Origin: Rhipidocladum racemiflorum
Taxonomy: Eukaryota; Streptophyta; Magnoliopsida; Poales; Poaceae
Length of the DNA: 64,000 nucleotides
Reading direction: 5' to 3'
NCBI GenBank assembly: GCA_036346355.1
Contig: CM070577.1
Coordinates: 46,076,309-46,140,308, forward strand
The first letter of the stretch is position 1, and every line of letters starts with the position of its first letter. The notes beneath the pieces are model-generated. The model saw nothing but the letters and a program-made list of their open reading frames with translations, had not been told where the DNA came from and did no database searches. The translations under genes and the position numbers were made by a program. This document shows positions 12,265-23,013 of this stretch, in pieces.

Positions 12265-13116
12265 TAGAGGTGGGTGTCGTGCTAGGCTGGGCCGGCATGG
12301 CATGAGCCCGTCGGGCCATGTACCTAAACTGAGCCGTGCCGGCCCAACCCAAACACGGTCTATTTGTGATTCGTGCGACCTGTGCCGTGCTGACCCAAGC
12401 TCGACCATTTGCACTATTGTAATGAGAAGAAAGAAGCCGGACGCACACGAAACTGAGGCAGTGGACACAAATATTGAGAAAAAAGAAGCTAAATTTTATT
12501 TATTCATTGAGTACAGATACAAAGTTACTGCTTCGTTGAACCTTACTACCTAAATTGGAGTTCCATGTTAAGAAAAAAGCAAAGTAGCAATATGCATACA
12601 TAGTAACTACTCCCCAACGTCAAGATCGTTCACGAGTTCCAAGCCAATGTACGTCTAATGTGGTGGCGTCGATAGCATTGTGAGGAAAAGCACGAAAACG
12701 ATCGTGCACGGCGTCGCGAGCACGCTCAGCGAGCGACACAGTGGAGCATCAGCTTAGTGCGTACGCTCGGTGTCTGTGATCATGTACTCTTTGATCTTCA
12801 TTCTACACCTTTAGGCATCTCCGTTGTCTCTTCTTTCTCTGCATGCAAGTACTGTAATGGTGCCGGCAGGAGCCTGAGCCACAGAATGGCGTAATGTCAT
12901 GGCAGGGCACCCTATTGCATGCCGTGCCTACTTCGATCCGTCGAGCCTGTTTCGTGCTATGCCGTGTCGTTCATCGTGTCTGACTGTGAGGCCCGACATG
13001 ATCCTATCATTCGTGCTGTGCCAGTCCACGCGCATACGTCCTATGTCATGTTTTGGCTATATGCATACCATACCACAGACTGGCCTAAAAAAAGCTTCGT
13101 CTACTACTCAGGTCTA
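12265..13116. mobile_element. putative non-autonomous hAT element, 852 bp
   Basis: The left end is TAGAGGTGGGTGTCG; the right end read inward is TAGACCTGAGTAG, a weak inverted repeat. The flanks carry a near-perfect 8-bp duplication, GACTAGAG (12257-12264) and GGCTAGAG (13117-13124). An 8-bp duplication and a TAGNGGTG terminus fit the hAT superfamily. The interior is rich in ggcccg/cgtgcc repeats and has no transposase. The ORFs of up to 83 codons are not convincing. Confidence 0.5.
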
Positions 13117-13127
13117 GGCTAGAGTAA

Positions 13128-13357
13128 GAGCCTGTTTGTTTTTGCTTTGAATTCTTTAAAAGCTGATTCTGAATTGTGGTTATAGAGAAGCTGATTATTC
13201 AAAAACTAGAATCTAAAAACACATATGAAGTGTATTGTGGATTTTAGTGTATACAGATGAGTTGGATTGTGAGAATCAAATTTTAGAATAATCTTGTTTG
13301 TTTTTTATTCAGTTTTTGAGATTAAAATATAGAATCAAAAGTAAAAACAATAGACCG
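13128..13357. mobile_element. putative MITE just upstream of the RING gene
   Basis: The left end gtttgtttttgctttgaattc and the inward-read right end attgtttttacttttgattc are imperfect inverted repeats around an AT-rich core. No clear target duplication was found. It lies about 230 bp before the inferred start codon of the downstream gene and so may lie in its promoter region. Confidence 0.4.
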
Positions 13358-13583
13358 ATGGAGCCGAGACATTAGAGATAGAATTGTTTCTTAAAAAAAC
13401 TGCAAATCAAAATAAGGGGAGCCAACGACCACCATGGTGAAGAAAGCCAAACAAACCAAAAGGGGAGGCAAACCAACGGTCCAACACAAGCAAGGGGATC
13501 TCCCGAATCTCCCATTCCAGAGGTCTCCGCGTGCGCCGCCGGCTTCGGCTTCTAGGGTTTCGCCGTCGCTGCCTCCGCCGGCG

Positions 13584-16500
13584 ATGGAAGCACCGGCTGG
13601 AGGCTCCGCCGATCGCCGGGGCACCGGGGCCGGGGCTGCTGCCGGCGCCGCGCCCTCCGGCTTCCGCCGCTATGGCCTCAGCTTCTCCGCGTCCAGCCTC
13701 CTCCAGGCCCCGCTCGCCGCGCTCCTGGAGTACTCTGGCGTGGTCCCCTCCGGCCCCGCCTCGCAGACGGTGCAGGCAGCTGTCCCGTCGTCGTCTGAGG
13801 CTGACGGGCTACTCTCCGCCGCCGCAGCTGGGGACGGCGAGGTCTCGATCCGGATCCAGGGTGCCCCCGGCGACCCGGACGCGGCGGGCGTGGTGTCGGG
13901 GGCGGCCTCGCCGGAGGACTCGATCGAGGCGACCGCCGCCTCCGACGTTGACCCGTCCACGGCGGGGAGGGGAAGCGGCGTGGACTCGGAGGCGAGCGGT
14001 GGTGGTGGGGGTGGCGCGGCGGGAAACGTGGGCGGGGACCGCGCGTACCAGCGGTACGACGTACACCACGTCGCGCGGTGGATCGAGCAGATACTGCCGT
14101 TCTCGCTGCTCCTACTCGTCGTCTTCATACGTCAGCATCTCCAAGGTTTGCTACACATTTCTCCATTCAAAAGATGTTTTAAAGTTTTAAATCCACAATA
14201 ATTTAGTTCGGGTGTGTTAGTGTTTGTGATCAGGCTTCGTACGTTGTATTATGGATGTTAAGCAAGATAGAATACGTTTTTAGAGTACAAGTAGTTCAGA
14301 CATGATATTTCGTTAATGTTTGCTATTAGGCTGTGATATGTTGTATTATGAATTGACATAGCATCTATTTTAACTTTCCGATTTTCTGTGGGATTATGTA
14401 GTTTATTTTTGGATCATCATGGTTGGGAGGACAATATGGTTACTTGGTTTTAGTTCAATTTGTAGTCTGATATGGTGAGCTTTAGCCTAACTTTGTAGAT
14501 GAATCCAATGTGGAAAAGATTTATAGTTGTGTCTTGAGAGTTAGCTGCCCTAACTTAACATAATTGAACCTGCTCAAGGCAGTTCTCCTCTATTAGATGG
14601 GAGTCATTCTTTCTACTTCCCAATCTGGGGAAACTTGTGAGTGGTTGATGAAGTATTTTATCCAGTCTTGTATGCTTGCAAATAAATGCATTTTGTTCAT
14701 GTCTTAAGTTATGATTACTAGCGGCATCCAAAATAGGCCCCCTATATGCATTGCTTCAGTTGAATAAACATCTAACTATAGCTCTGTGTCACTGATTGTA
14801 GTTTAAGTATCATTTTGCTATCCAAAATTTCATTCACTTTTAGTCAACAACCTAGTGTTGTTGTTTTCAATCTGGTCTTTATCCATTCATTTTATCCTTT
14901 TTGCCACCATTATATATGGACTTGCATACCCATTTTTCTATTCGGAAAGGTTTAAAATATCATATTGAATTGTTGGATTTAATTTCATCTTTCAGTTGTA
15001 TGTTTCCATTATTGTTTGGGCAATGATCGTCATGGAAGAATCTGTGTGCACACTAATGGAAGGATTGGTGCGCAGGTTTCTTTGTCACAATTTGGATTGC
15101 TGCTGTAATGTTCAAGTCAAATGATATATTGCGGAAGCAAACTGCCTTGAAGGTTTGATTCTTGATGCATTAAATTTCTAATTTTGCTAGCCTATCTTAA
15201 CGAATTTATTTTAGTAGATGTGGACGCCTACTGACCCAGCCTTTTCCTTTCTGTTGTCCTCATCAATTTGAATGGCCACGTAAAGATTTATCTGCAACAT
15301 AGAGATGTCTCATCGATGATTTGTATTAATATTGGCAATCAACATAGAATCACTGAGAAATGATGAATTCCCAAGGCAGGCATCATTTTATAAACTGTAA
15401 AAAGCTTTTAGTCATAGTGGCCTTGTTCTATCCCCTGTCCAGTTTGGAAAGTAGTATACGAAAGGAAGAATTCAATTGATATCAGTTCGTGCTGACTGCT
15501 GAGTTATATTTGACCATCAAGTAGCATGTTGCTCAGACTGGCTGCCATACTTGGTGACCTAGTTGAAACCTATTTGTCAGATCATGAAAATCATTGCTAA
15601 CGTCTTCATATTTCCAACTAATTTTTCTGCTTTACAGGGCGAGAGAAAAATTGCTGTGCTTGTTGGGATTACGGTAATCTTCTTGATTCATGTGTTTGGC
15701 GTCTATTGGTGGTACAGGAACGATGATCTTCTCAGACCTCTGTTCATGCTTCCTCCCAAAGATATACCACCATTCTGGCATGCAATTTTTATCATCATGG
15801 TCAATGGTATTGCTACCCCCTCAAACGGTTACTCGAATTTTCTCGCATAATATTCTCCAATGTACGATAGCTAAATCTTGTCCAAGCTACATAGAACCGC
15901 ATAATTTGTTTCAATATTTAGCTGTGCTAGAAATCTGGGAATTCATAATTTGTTTCGTGGTATATCACAAAGATATTTCATATTTCTTACCAAGAGTTAC
16001 TTGCAGATACAATGGTCCGCCAAGCAGCAATGGCTGTCAAGTGCTTGCTACTTATGTACTACAAAAACAGCAGAGGCCGTAACTATCGTAAGCAGGTGAT
16101 AATCTCTTCTAAATTCCTTTGCTTTATAAATTTCTTTGGTGATATTCTTATAGTAATGTGTAGGTAACATCGTTTGAGGAGTTTTCTTATTCTACCTGAA
16201 CTTCTACAGACAATCTATGATGAAAAGTCGGTCTGTCTAGTAATATTACTATCCTTATGCCACGAAGAATTGCCGAGCCCAGGCAACACCACCTCACCTT
16301 TTTCGCGAAAAAGCCCTCCGAAAAACTGAAACCACAAATAGGTCCTTCCACCTTTTTTTTGCAAAAGAACCCTGTGGTTCCGCATATTCGCGAATGGGTC
16401 CTCCACCATTTTTTTGCAATTGCGAATAGGTCCTACTTTTTTTGCAAAAAGGACCCGTGGTTCCGGAAATTCGCAAACGAACCCCATGGTTACGCAAATT

Positions 16501-19500
16501 CACCGACCACTCCTAGCCAACTAGCCAACCTATTTTTTAAAAAAATCCCACGTAACCAGCATATTTTTTAAAAAAAACACCACCGAGAAAACCGAAATTA
16601 CATTTTTTGCAAAAAGAACATCGGACCAAATTTCGCACAGCGCAGCATCGCGCGCGGCTCTACGTAGTAATTATTATGATGTGGACTTTTCGTGATTTAA
16701 TTATTATTATGCTGGCAAGAGAATGTGAAGAAACCTTGCCAACCAGTGAAGTGGCTGCAGCCAACAAATGTTCAAAACTACTGAGTATTGACACACCTGG
16801 GTTCTTTTGTTTTGTGCATTCACACATCATATCAATGCTAGTTTTAGCAGTATATTTTGCTCCCACACTGGATAATCTTTTTTGTAAGGGCCATGTGTCC
16901 ATGATAGTACTGGTCTTGTTCCCTGAAATATCAATCAACTGAGAATTAATGTTGCACAACAGTTGAATGGTTAATGAAATTCTCTTTTGTTTCCACACAG
17001 AATGATCTATGTCCATGATAGTACTTGTCTTGCTCCCTCAAATACCAATCTACTCTACTGAATTAGTGTGTGCAGCAGCTGAATGCTTAATGACATTCTC
17101 AAAACATGAGTACATGACATCTAGGTATATTAGGTTTTATACAACATTCTCAAACACCTAGCAAAGAACGATAAGTTTTCTCATGACACATGTTCAACAG
17201 GGCTCAAAAATCAAGTCTAATGGTGTGCACCACTTACCAAATAAAATTGAAAGTTCATCTTGTGTCGGAATCAGTTTTCACCAAGTTGCTAGGCGCTAAT
17301 CAGGTGGGAAACCAGCTCCTAGCACCTAATTGCCGATTAGGGGGCATAAGCAGGGGTAGGCGGGCGAGGCGGGAGGGTGTCACCTAGTGCCTAGGCGGGC
17401 TAGGCGACTGCCTTCTAGAACACTGGTTAGTATGGTACTGTTGGCTTCATCTGCTTTGTGTTCTGGACTGAGTAACATGTAGGATAGAACTTCCATGTTT
17501 TAGAACAGTTGGTTATGAGGGCTTCATTTTGGCGTATAGTGATGATTAATGTTTCCAAATGTTAGTTTTTGTATCATTGTGATTTGGTCTTGGTGCTTTG
17601 AGATTATTCATATCTCAAATGCTGGCTAAGTTTTTATTGCAAATTCTCTTTAAACATATCCTTTCTTTGATCCTTAGCTAAATTTGTAGTTGTTTCTGAA
17701 GATGCTATCATTCTTCCTGTTTTGTTAGGGACAAATGCTAACCCTTGTGGAATACCTTCTGCTTCTATATCGTGCCTTGTTGCCAACTCCTGTTTGGTAC
17801 CGTTTCTTTCTGAACAAGGAGTATGGGAGTCTGTTCTCATCATTAACCACTGGGTTATACCTGACTTTCAAGTTGACTTCAGTAGTTGAGAAGGTAGTAT
17901 TGCTTGCTGCATTTTACATGCAAATGGAGTCGGTTGGAAGCGTAAAACAATGCCTTGCACATGTGTATTATCTTCTAATTTTTTGGCCTTGTGTCTTCCA
18001 GGTTCAGTCATTCTTAGCTGCAGTGAAAGCATTGTCACGTAAAGATGTGCATTATGGGTCTTATGCAACAGCAGAACAGGTGAAAATTCCTTTGTTGGAA
18101 ACTGTCTAAGCTACAAATGCAATATGCTGTAAATTTTCACGAAACATTCATAATACACTAATACTACACTAGGATACTGTCATTCCTAGAAAAAAAACTG
18201 GACAGCTTTCAGCCGTTCAACTAACTAATGGAACGTTCCGATCCATTTATGACCCCGGTCCCCGTCACAAGTTTGTGCACTCTAATAATAGGTGACAGGA
18301 AACCATTGGCTAGAACCAATAGCATCATATTGACACCTTTTTGTTGTGAAAAGTCCTTTAGCTGTTTCTTTTGTAGAGTTCAAAGCCTTTGCTAACAGAC
18401 AGGGGTGCAATCGGATCGGATTCGGTCGGATATCGCTCTTTCCATATCCTAAACCATATTTTTTGTCGGATTCGAAATCGGTTTCGGATAGTGCCGGATA
18501 CGAATACGGCACGGATAATATCGGTCACGGATTCGAATCTAATACGGATCGAAATCGGTACGGTACCGAATAATTCTTATCGGATAACGCATGAAAACAA
18601 AGACCGCATAAAGCACACATATAACACTAATTAACCAATCATATGATATGAGTTTAACATGCAACAAGATATATATAGTCCAACAAAGTTGCAAAAGAAC
18701 ATTCAATTTAAATGGTACGCATACGAAGAGTAGAGAAACATAGAACGATAAATAATATTACGATAACATGACCATGACTCCATGTCTTCATGACAGAGAC
18801 AATAAGACAAGTCGAGACGGCCATATATCCATCCACGATATGCAACAGAATAGCTAAGCATACATTTGATATTAAACATATGGAATGCAAGTGTGCAACA
18901 GAATAGCCAAGCACTAAACATTATTCGAGGATGGTGAATATCATGTTTTACAGATTGCAACGCCTTCTAGATAATATAGATTATGTTTAACATTCAAAAT
19001 TTGCAAAACTTAATCTCTATTATTAGATATGAATATCATGAGTTGCTAGTGGATGCTTCCCAAATCCTAACAAATAAGTATAATTATATAACCTTTTGTT
19101 ACAAGCTTAGCTAGGAGAGAAAATTTCTACCACCAGATTGCGTACTTGACCAATCAGAAGCTCACCTAGTACACGACCAACAGACCACACATCAATTGTC
19201 CTGGCATACTTAGTTGCTCCAAATATTAGTTCATGGGCCCTGTAATACCACAAGCAAATCTAACATATGTTAGGCTCTCCAGGACCTGAAATACATTGCT
19301 TACATGGTCACACATATGAGGGAAAGCGTAGTATCAACAAAGCAAGAAGCATCATACCAACTTCTTAGAGATTCCAAAATCATAGATCTTTAGTTGATGT
19401 GTATGAGCATTGACCTAAAAGATTAATCATCATTCATCAGATTAAGACATATGTGCATAGAACAAGACCAGATCTGGTGGGTGCGGGAAGAGGATTATCA

Positions 19501-21033
19501 AATCAAGGTGAGGGAGGACTCACGTGGAACCCTGGTTGTAGAGGTGAGCGTGACGGCGAGGCGCTCGACGCCGCAGCTGGGGCGGGACAGCGCGACCTTC
19601 TTGTGCGCCATGATGAGTTGACGAACGGCGCGTCCCCTATGAACTCCGGGCTCGGAGCATGGCTCGGAGGATGGCGGGCTGGTAGCTGAATGCGGACCGG
19701 CGGGCGAGGGCGGACCGGCGGCCTGGCGGCCGAGGGCTGGGCTGCTTGAGGGAGACGGAGGAATCGGGGGATGGCTCGGAGTTAGTCAAAGGATGGCGGC
19801 TAAGGGCTGACCGTGCTAGGGAAACTTAGAGCCTTCGCTCTTCAGCCTTATGCCAGTTATGCCCTTTGTCGGATATCCGAATAAAACCGACCGGATATAT
19901 CCGAGAAAAAATTCGAAATATGCCGATCCGACGGATAGTATTCTCCCGAATCCGAATCCGAATCCGATAAAAAGTATCCGAAACCGATACTGAATCCGAA
20001 AAATATCCGAAAAAATTATCCGAATCCGATCCGAACATATTCGGTCGGTCGGTCGGTCGGAAATTATCCGATCCGATTGCACCCCTACTAACAGTAGTGT
20101 CTACATTAGTTAACTTTGGTTGATTATTATTATTTTATCATTTGAAGATGAATTGTGTTAGATTATTTATATTATTTAAAGATGACTTTTCTATATAAGT
20201 TCTCCAAGATCTGGAGAATATGAAATAATAGATAGGTCGTTCTGGAAGTTCTGCCATTTTAGTTTAGTCTTGAGAGTTGAGACATGCTGTGTATAATCTA
20301 GGAACTTTTTATTGCTAACGAATCTGTTTGTTGCTGCCTTGCTGGAACCTGGTGCAGGTAATTGCTGCTGGTGATATGTGTGCCATCTGCCAGGAGAAGA
20401 TGCATGTTCCTGTTCTCCTTCGCTGTAAACATATTTTCTGTGAGGATTGTGTTTCTGAATGGTAACATTCTTTGCTTGCTTATATGATTTTTTTAATGTG
20501 TTTCATTTGGTGCTTGGCGCCTTTGTCTCTTGACTCTCGAGTAAGGCACCTAGTTGGATATACAATGAATTTTTCTATCTTCTTTACATTTGAATGGAAC
20601 AATCTTGGAAGGGTTATTATTGAAAGATGAATGATTAATCGATTTAGAACTCTTAGTATGACCAGAGGATCTAGAGTTTAATCTCTTTGATATCTTCATT
20701 GCTGTGATGTCTTCAATATGCACCACAGCTTTTGGTGATGCTGCAGAAGATATATTTCTACAATGAGATTTTTAGTGATAATTGGGGATGCAGGATACGT
20801 AAATTTAAATTTATCTTTCTTTTCGGTAGTAAGTGTTTCAATACCCTAGTTCTATGCCATAATTTTACTTGTAATTCTCATATATGGAAACCTTCAAGAA
20901 ATGACAGCCTGATCCTGTCTGGTCTAGGTTTGAGCGAGAACGGACTTGCCCCTTGTGTAGAGCATTGGTAAAGCCTGCTGATATTCGGTCATTTGGTGAT
21001 GGTTCGACAAGTCTTTTCTTCCAGTTGTTTTAG
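13584..21033 (+). CDS. RING-finger multi-pass membrane protein, probable E3 ubiquitin ligase (RNFT1/2-like)
   Basis: Eight exons join in frame: 13584-14145, 15076-15152, 15638-15806, 16007-16095, 17729-17893, 18002-18079, 20358-20461, 20928-21033 (1350 nt, 449 aa). All introns are GT..AG. An upstream in-frame ATG (13434) exists, but ctagggtttcgcc before 13584 is a typical plant 5' UTR motif, so the later start is preferred. Exon 1 encodes a low-complexity Gly/Ala/Ser-rich region and then HHVARWIEQILPFSLLLLVV. Exons 2-5 encode hydrophobic segments (FFVTIWIAAVM, IAVLVGITVIFLIHVFGVYW, FWHAIFIIMVN, LVEYLLLLYRALL). Exons 7-8 encode a complete C3HC4 RING: CAIC, LRCKHIFCEDC, TCPLC. The arrangement matches RING-finger/transmembrane (RNFT) proteins, which act as membrane-anchored ubiquitin ligases; ER location is inferred. 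Intron 6 carries a hAT element. The gene ends about 2 kb from a convergent neighbour. Confidence 0.9.
16210..16600. repeat. intronic repeat with reiterated cctttttttgcaaaa-type units
   Basis: This lies in intron 4 of the RING gene. Units combining a poly-T/poly-A run, gcaaaa(a)gnaccc, gtggttccg and aattcgcnaa recur about four times (near 16310, 16365, 16436 and 16555). The ORFs on both strands here come from the repeat. It is probably a degenerate transposon or satellite-like block; the superfamily is unknown. Confidence 0.45.
16896..17101 (+). repeat. diverged tandem duplication of about 90-110 bp in intron 4
   Basis: gtccatgatagtactggtcttg (16897 onward) recurs as gtccatgatagtacttgtcttg (17011 onward), followed in both copies by ctccct/ttccct, a tgaattaatg or tgaattagtg block, and cttaatgacattctc / gttaatgaaattctc. 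The copies are diverged, so the duplication is old. No coding role. Confidence 0.6.
17250..17430. mobile_element. intronic transposon scrap rich in cctaggcg
   Basis: The block from ttgctaggcgctaatc to gccttctagaacactgg has the gccta/taggcg reiteration seen at the ends of common grass transposons. No paired termini were found, so it is listed as a fragment of unknown superfamily. Confidence 0.35.
19113..19414 (-). pseudogene. captured fragment of a GSK3/SHAGGY-like protein kinase gene
   Basis: The minus strand has two exon-like pieces with splice sites kept. The first (19414-19358) encodes VNAHTHQLKIYDFGISKKL, matching the GSK3 segment around the DFG motif. The second (19239 to about 19113) encodes HELIFGATKYARTIDVWSVG, then RVLGELLIGQ, matching kinase subdomains VIII-IX (APE as AHE, DxWSxG kept). 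Acceptors ttttag and attacag and a donor gtatga border them, so the copy was taken as genomic DNA, not cDNA. The stretch that carries the GSK3 activation-loop tyrosine is absent. Neither the N-lobe nor the rest of the C-lobe is present, so no kinase activity is possible. It lies wholly inside the hAT element. Confidence 0.8.
19524..19611 (-). other. possible captured first exon inside the hAT element
   Basis: Reading minus from the ATG at 19611, a GC-rich frame begins MAHKKVALSRPSCGVERLAV and meets a strong donor (gtgagt) after 19524. It is not GSK3-like and may come from a second host gene. If spliced to the kinase piece at 19414 the frame would shift, so a functional fusion product is not predicted from these sites. 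The donor gene is not recognised. Confidence 0.35.
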
Positions 21034-21893
21034 ACTCCAAACGGCAAACTCCTAACATATAGCAATGGACAAGTAATGGACTATGAAAAATCTGAGTGGA
21101 AGTCGTTTCTTCTTCATCATGTGACACCATCATCCCCATGTGTACTGAGGTCAATGTGAGAAGGTTCGTGAAGATTATCTGACCGTATAATCGTTCTGTT
21201 CATCTTTATGTTCAAGTGATAGTTTAGGGAGCTGGTCAGTCGCTACATCAGCATAGTTTGCAGCTAATTTCTCTCCGAGTCTGGAGTCTGGACTGTTGCT
21301 GGAGGAATGATCTACCCTGAATGCGAAGCCCTGGTGGGCTAACCACATCCTGCAATTGTCTTGCTTAATGTCAAAAAATTGGCATTTTTTTGGACAAGTG
21401 ATTATATGTGTGTGGGGCCTGCTAGTTTTGCTTGCTAGCGAGAATGATCTATTTGTGGGGGTGGTAGAAATGTAACCTGTAAAGCTTTGATACATGAACA
21501 TGCTGAAAACTATATATTAAAATGTACTCTTTAAGAAACAGTAAATACTACGGAGACCACAATGTTGACAGATGCCTTAATGTTTTTGTACGGTTTATTT
21601 CCTGCTGCTTTATGCTTGTACCGAGCTAATCTGTTTCTTTGATCGTTTGTTATCCTCAAGCATTGGCATTTTTCGAACCATTTGTCGTTGTCGTCAGGTT
21701 TGTGACTTCATTCTTACTACTATATTTTTTTTTCTAGGCCATTTTAAAGGTAGACTGTTAGTCACAATATGTTGATCGATGGTTCTGATTCTCGTAAGGA
21801 ATCAATAGCTTCAGCTCGTGTGCAACCATTTTGATTTCGTATGGTTCACCAAGAACAAAAAAAGGTTTCACTCAAAAGCTTGCTGGCCGTGTC
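21034..21893 (+). other. 3' UTR and downstream region of the RING gene
   Basis: No coding region is supported. The first few hundred bases are presumably 3' UTR, since they follow the stop codon directly. No polyadenylation site could be chosen with confidence. Confidence 0.4.
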
Positions 21894-21896
21894 TTA

Positions 21897-22168
21897 GGGC
21901 ATGTACAATGATACATGTTAGCTGTCTATAAAGATACATTACATCGAATTTTGGATGATGGGGAGAAGAGAGGGAAGAGAGAGAAATATGTTGTTTACTA
22001 TTTAATTTTATAGACAGTTGTACTGTATATACCATTGTACAGACAATCTATTAATCATATGTGAGATGACAGCTATATAGACAGTCATTTGTATAAATTA
22101 TCTTTAGTACTGTATGTAGATAACATGAAGGTATATTATAGACAGTTACCGTCTATATCACTGTACTC
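21897..22168. mobile_element. PIF/Harbinger-type MITE, copy 1 (272 bp)
   Basis: The left end is GGGCATGTACAATGATACAT; the right end is ...CACTGTACTC, degenerate relative to copy 2. A TTA duplication flanks it (21894-21896 and 22169-22171). The interior shares long blocks with the copy at 28015: gagaagagagggaagagaga, gaaatatg, tactatttaa, accattgtacagaca, gacagttaccgtctata. Reiterated tagacag/ctgtcta gives strong fold-back potential. Family assignment rests on the TTA duplication and MITE size. Confidence 0.8.
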
Positions 22169-22171
22169 TTA

Positions 22172-22590
22172 CTGATCTCCGGAATCTGGAACGGAAAAGA
22201 CGTTTTTGTTGCCTAGGCACCCTTACTGATCTTCTCCGGAACGGAAAAGACGTTTTTGTTGCCTTGCCTTGGCGCCTCCCTTCGAAGTTGCCCAAAAATG
22301 CCATATGGTGGTTCATTCCCTTTCCCTGCTTGCCCGGCATGTGTCACATTGTCATCAAGCACGACTGCACGACCGGAGACAGAAAGTCCATGATCAAATT
22401 TTTTGGTGCTACTCGTCTGATCGTTGTACTCGCCAGACCGGGGCTCGCAAGGCCATTCCACAATCAAGAAACTGCAGTACGGCAAGAGGCCCTACCTGCA
22501 GAAAGTCCATGATCAAATTTATTGGTGCTACTCGTCTGATCATCTCGCGAGTCACGAGGTTCTACCTGCAGGCTGCAGTACGGCAAGAGC
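22172..22590. repeat. short local duplications between the two convergent genes
   Basis: ggaacggaaaagacgtttttgttgcct occurs twice (about 22188-22215 and 22238-22264). Downstream, cagaaagtccatgatcaaattt followed by ttggtgctactcgtctgatc occurs at 22379-22421 and again at 22498-22540. The element ctgcagtacggcaagag also recurs near 22470 and 22572. The remaining bases hold no convincing gene. Confidence 0.6.
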
Positions 22591-23013
22591 ACACCTGCAT
22601 TGCTTGCTTGATGAACATTTCATAACTTCGTTCTCTAGGTACAATGGTACAGCCGTACAGGCTTTTGTATGCGTGACACGCCATCACAAGTTCACAACCC
22701 ACATCTCAGACACGTACGATATGCAATGTACAGCTTTAGACAGTACATGTGCTTGTGGGCACAGCATCAAGTGTAAAACTGAAACAGGCAAATGAAACAA
22801 ACAGCGTGCGCAGCTTGACAGTACCAAAAGTTACATTGATCATACAAACATCTCAACCATGTACACGATTCTCTGCACATTTGCCAGGCCACAAACTCAT
22901 TAGAAACAAGCCAGGCCACAAACACATTAGAAACAACACACAGACAACGACGAACGGCGCAACTTTGATTACATGCACAATGCCGTATGAATTGTATCAC
23001 ACCACTAACCACC

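Larger units (their letters stand above)
18400..20087. mobile_element. hAT element (1.69 kb) in intron 6 of the RING gene, carrying kinase gene fragments
   Basis: The termini are CAGGGGTGCAATCGGATCGG and, read inward from the right, TAGGGGTGCAATCGGATCGG. The flanks carry an 8-bp duplication with one mismatch, CTAACAGA (18392-18399) and CTAACAGT (20088-20095). The subterminal regions (about 18415-18570 and 19865-20075) are dense in tcgga/ccgaat repeats in inverted orientation. No transposase is present. The interior holds minus-strand GSK3-like kinase exons (about 19113-19414) and a GC-rich putative first exon (19524-19611). This is the layout of a gene-capturing (Pack-type) hAT element. It sits between exons 6 and 7 without touching splice sites. 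Confidence 0.85.

Noticed and set aside
13670..14128. Antisense ORF of 152 codons opposite exon 1 of the RING gene
   Set aside because: It is a shadow of high-GC3 coding sequence on the other strand, with no independent support.
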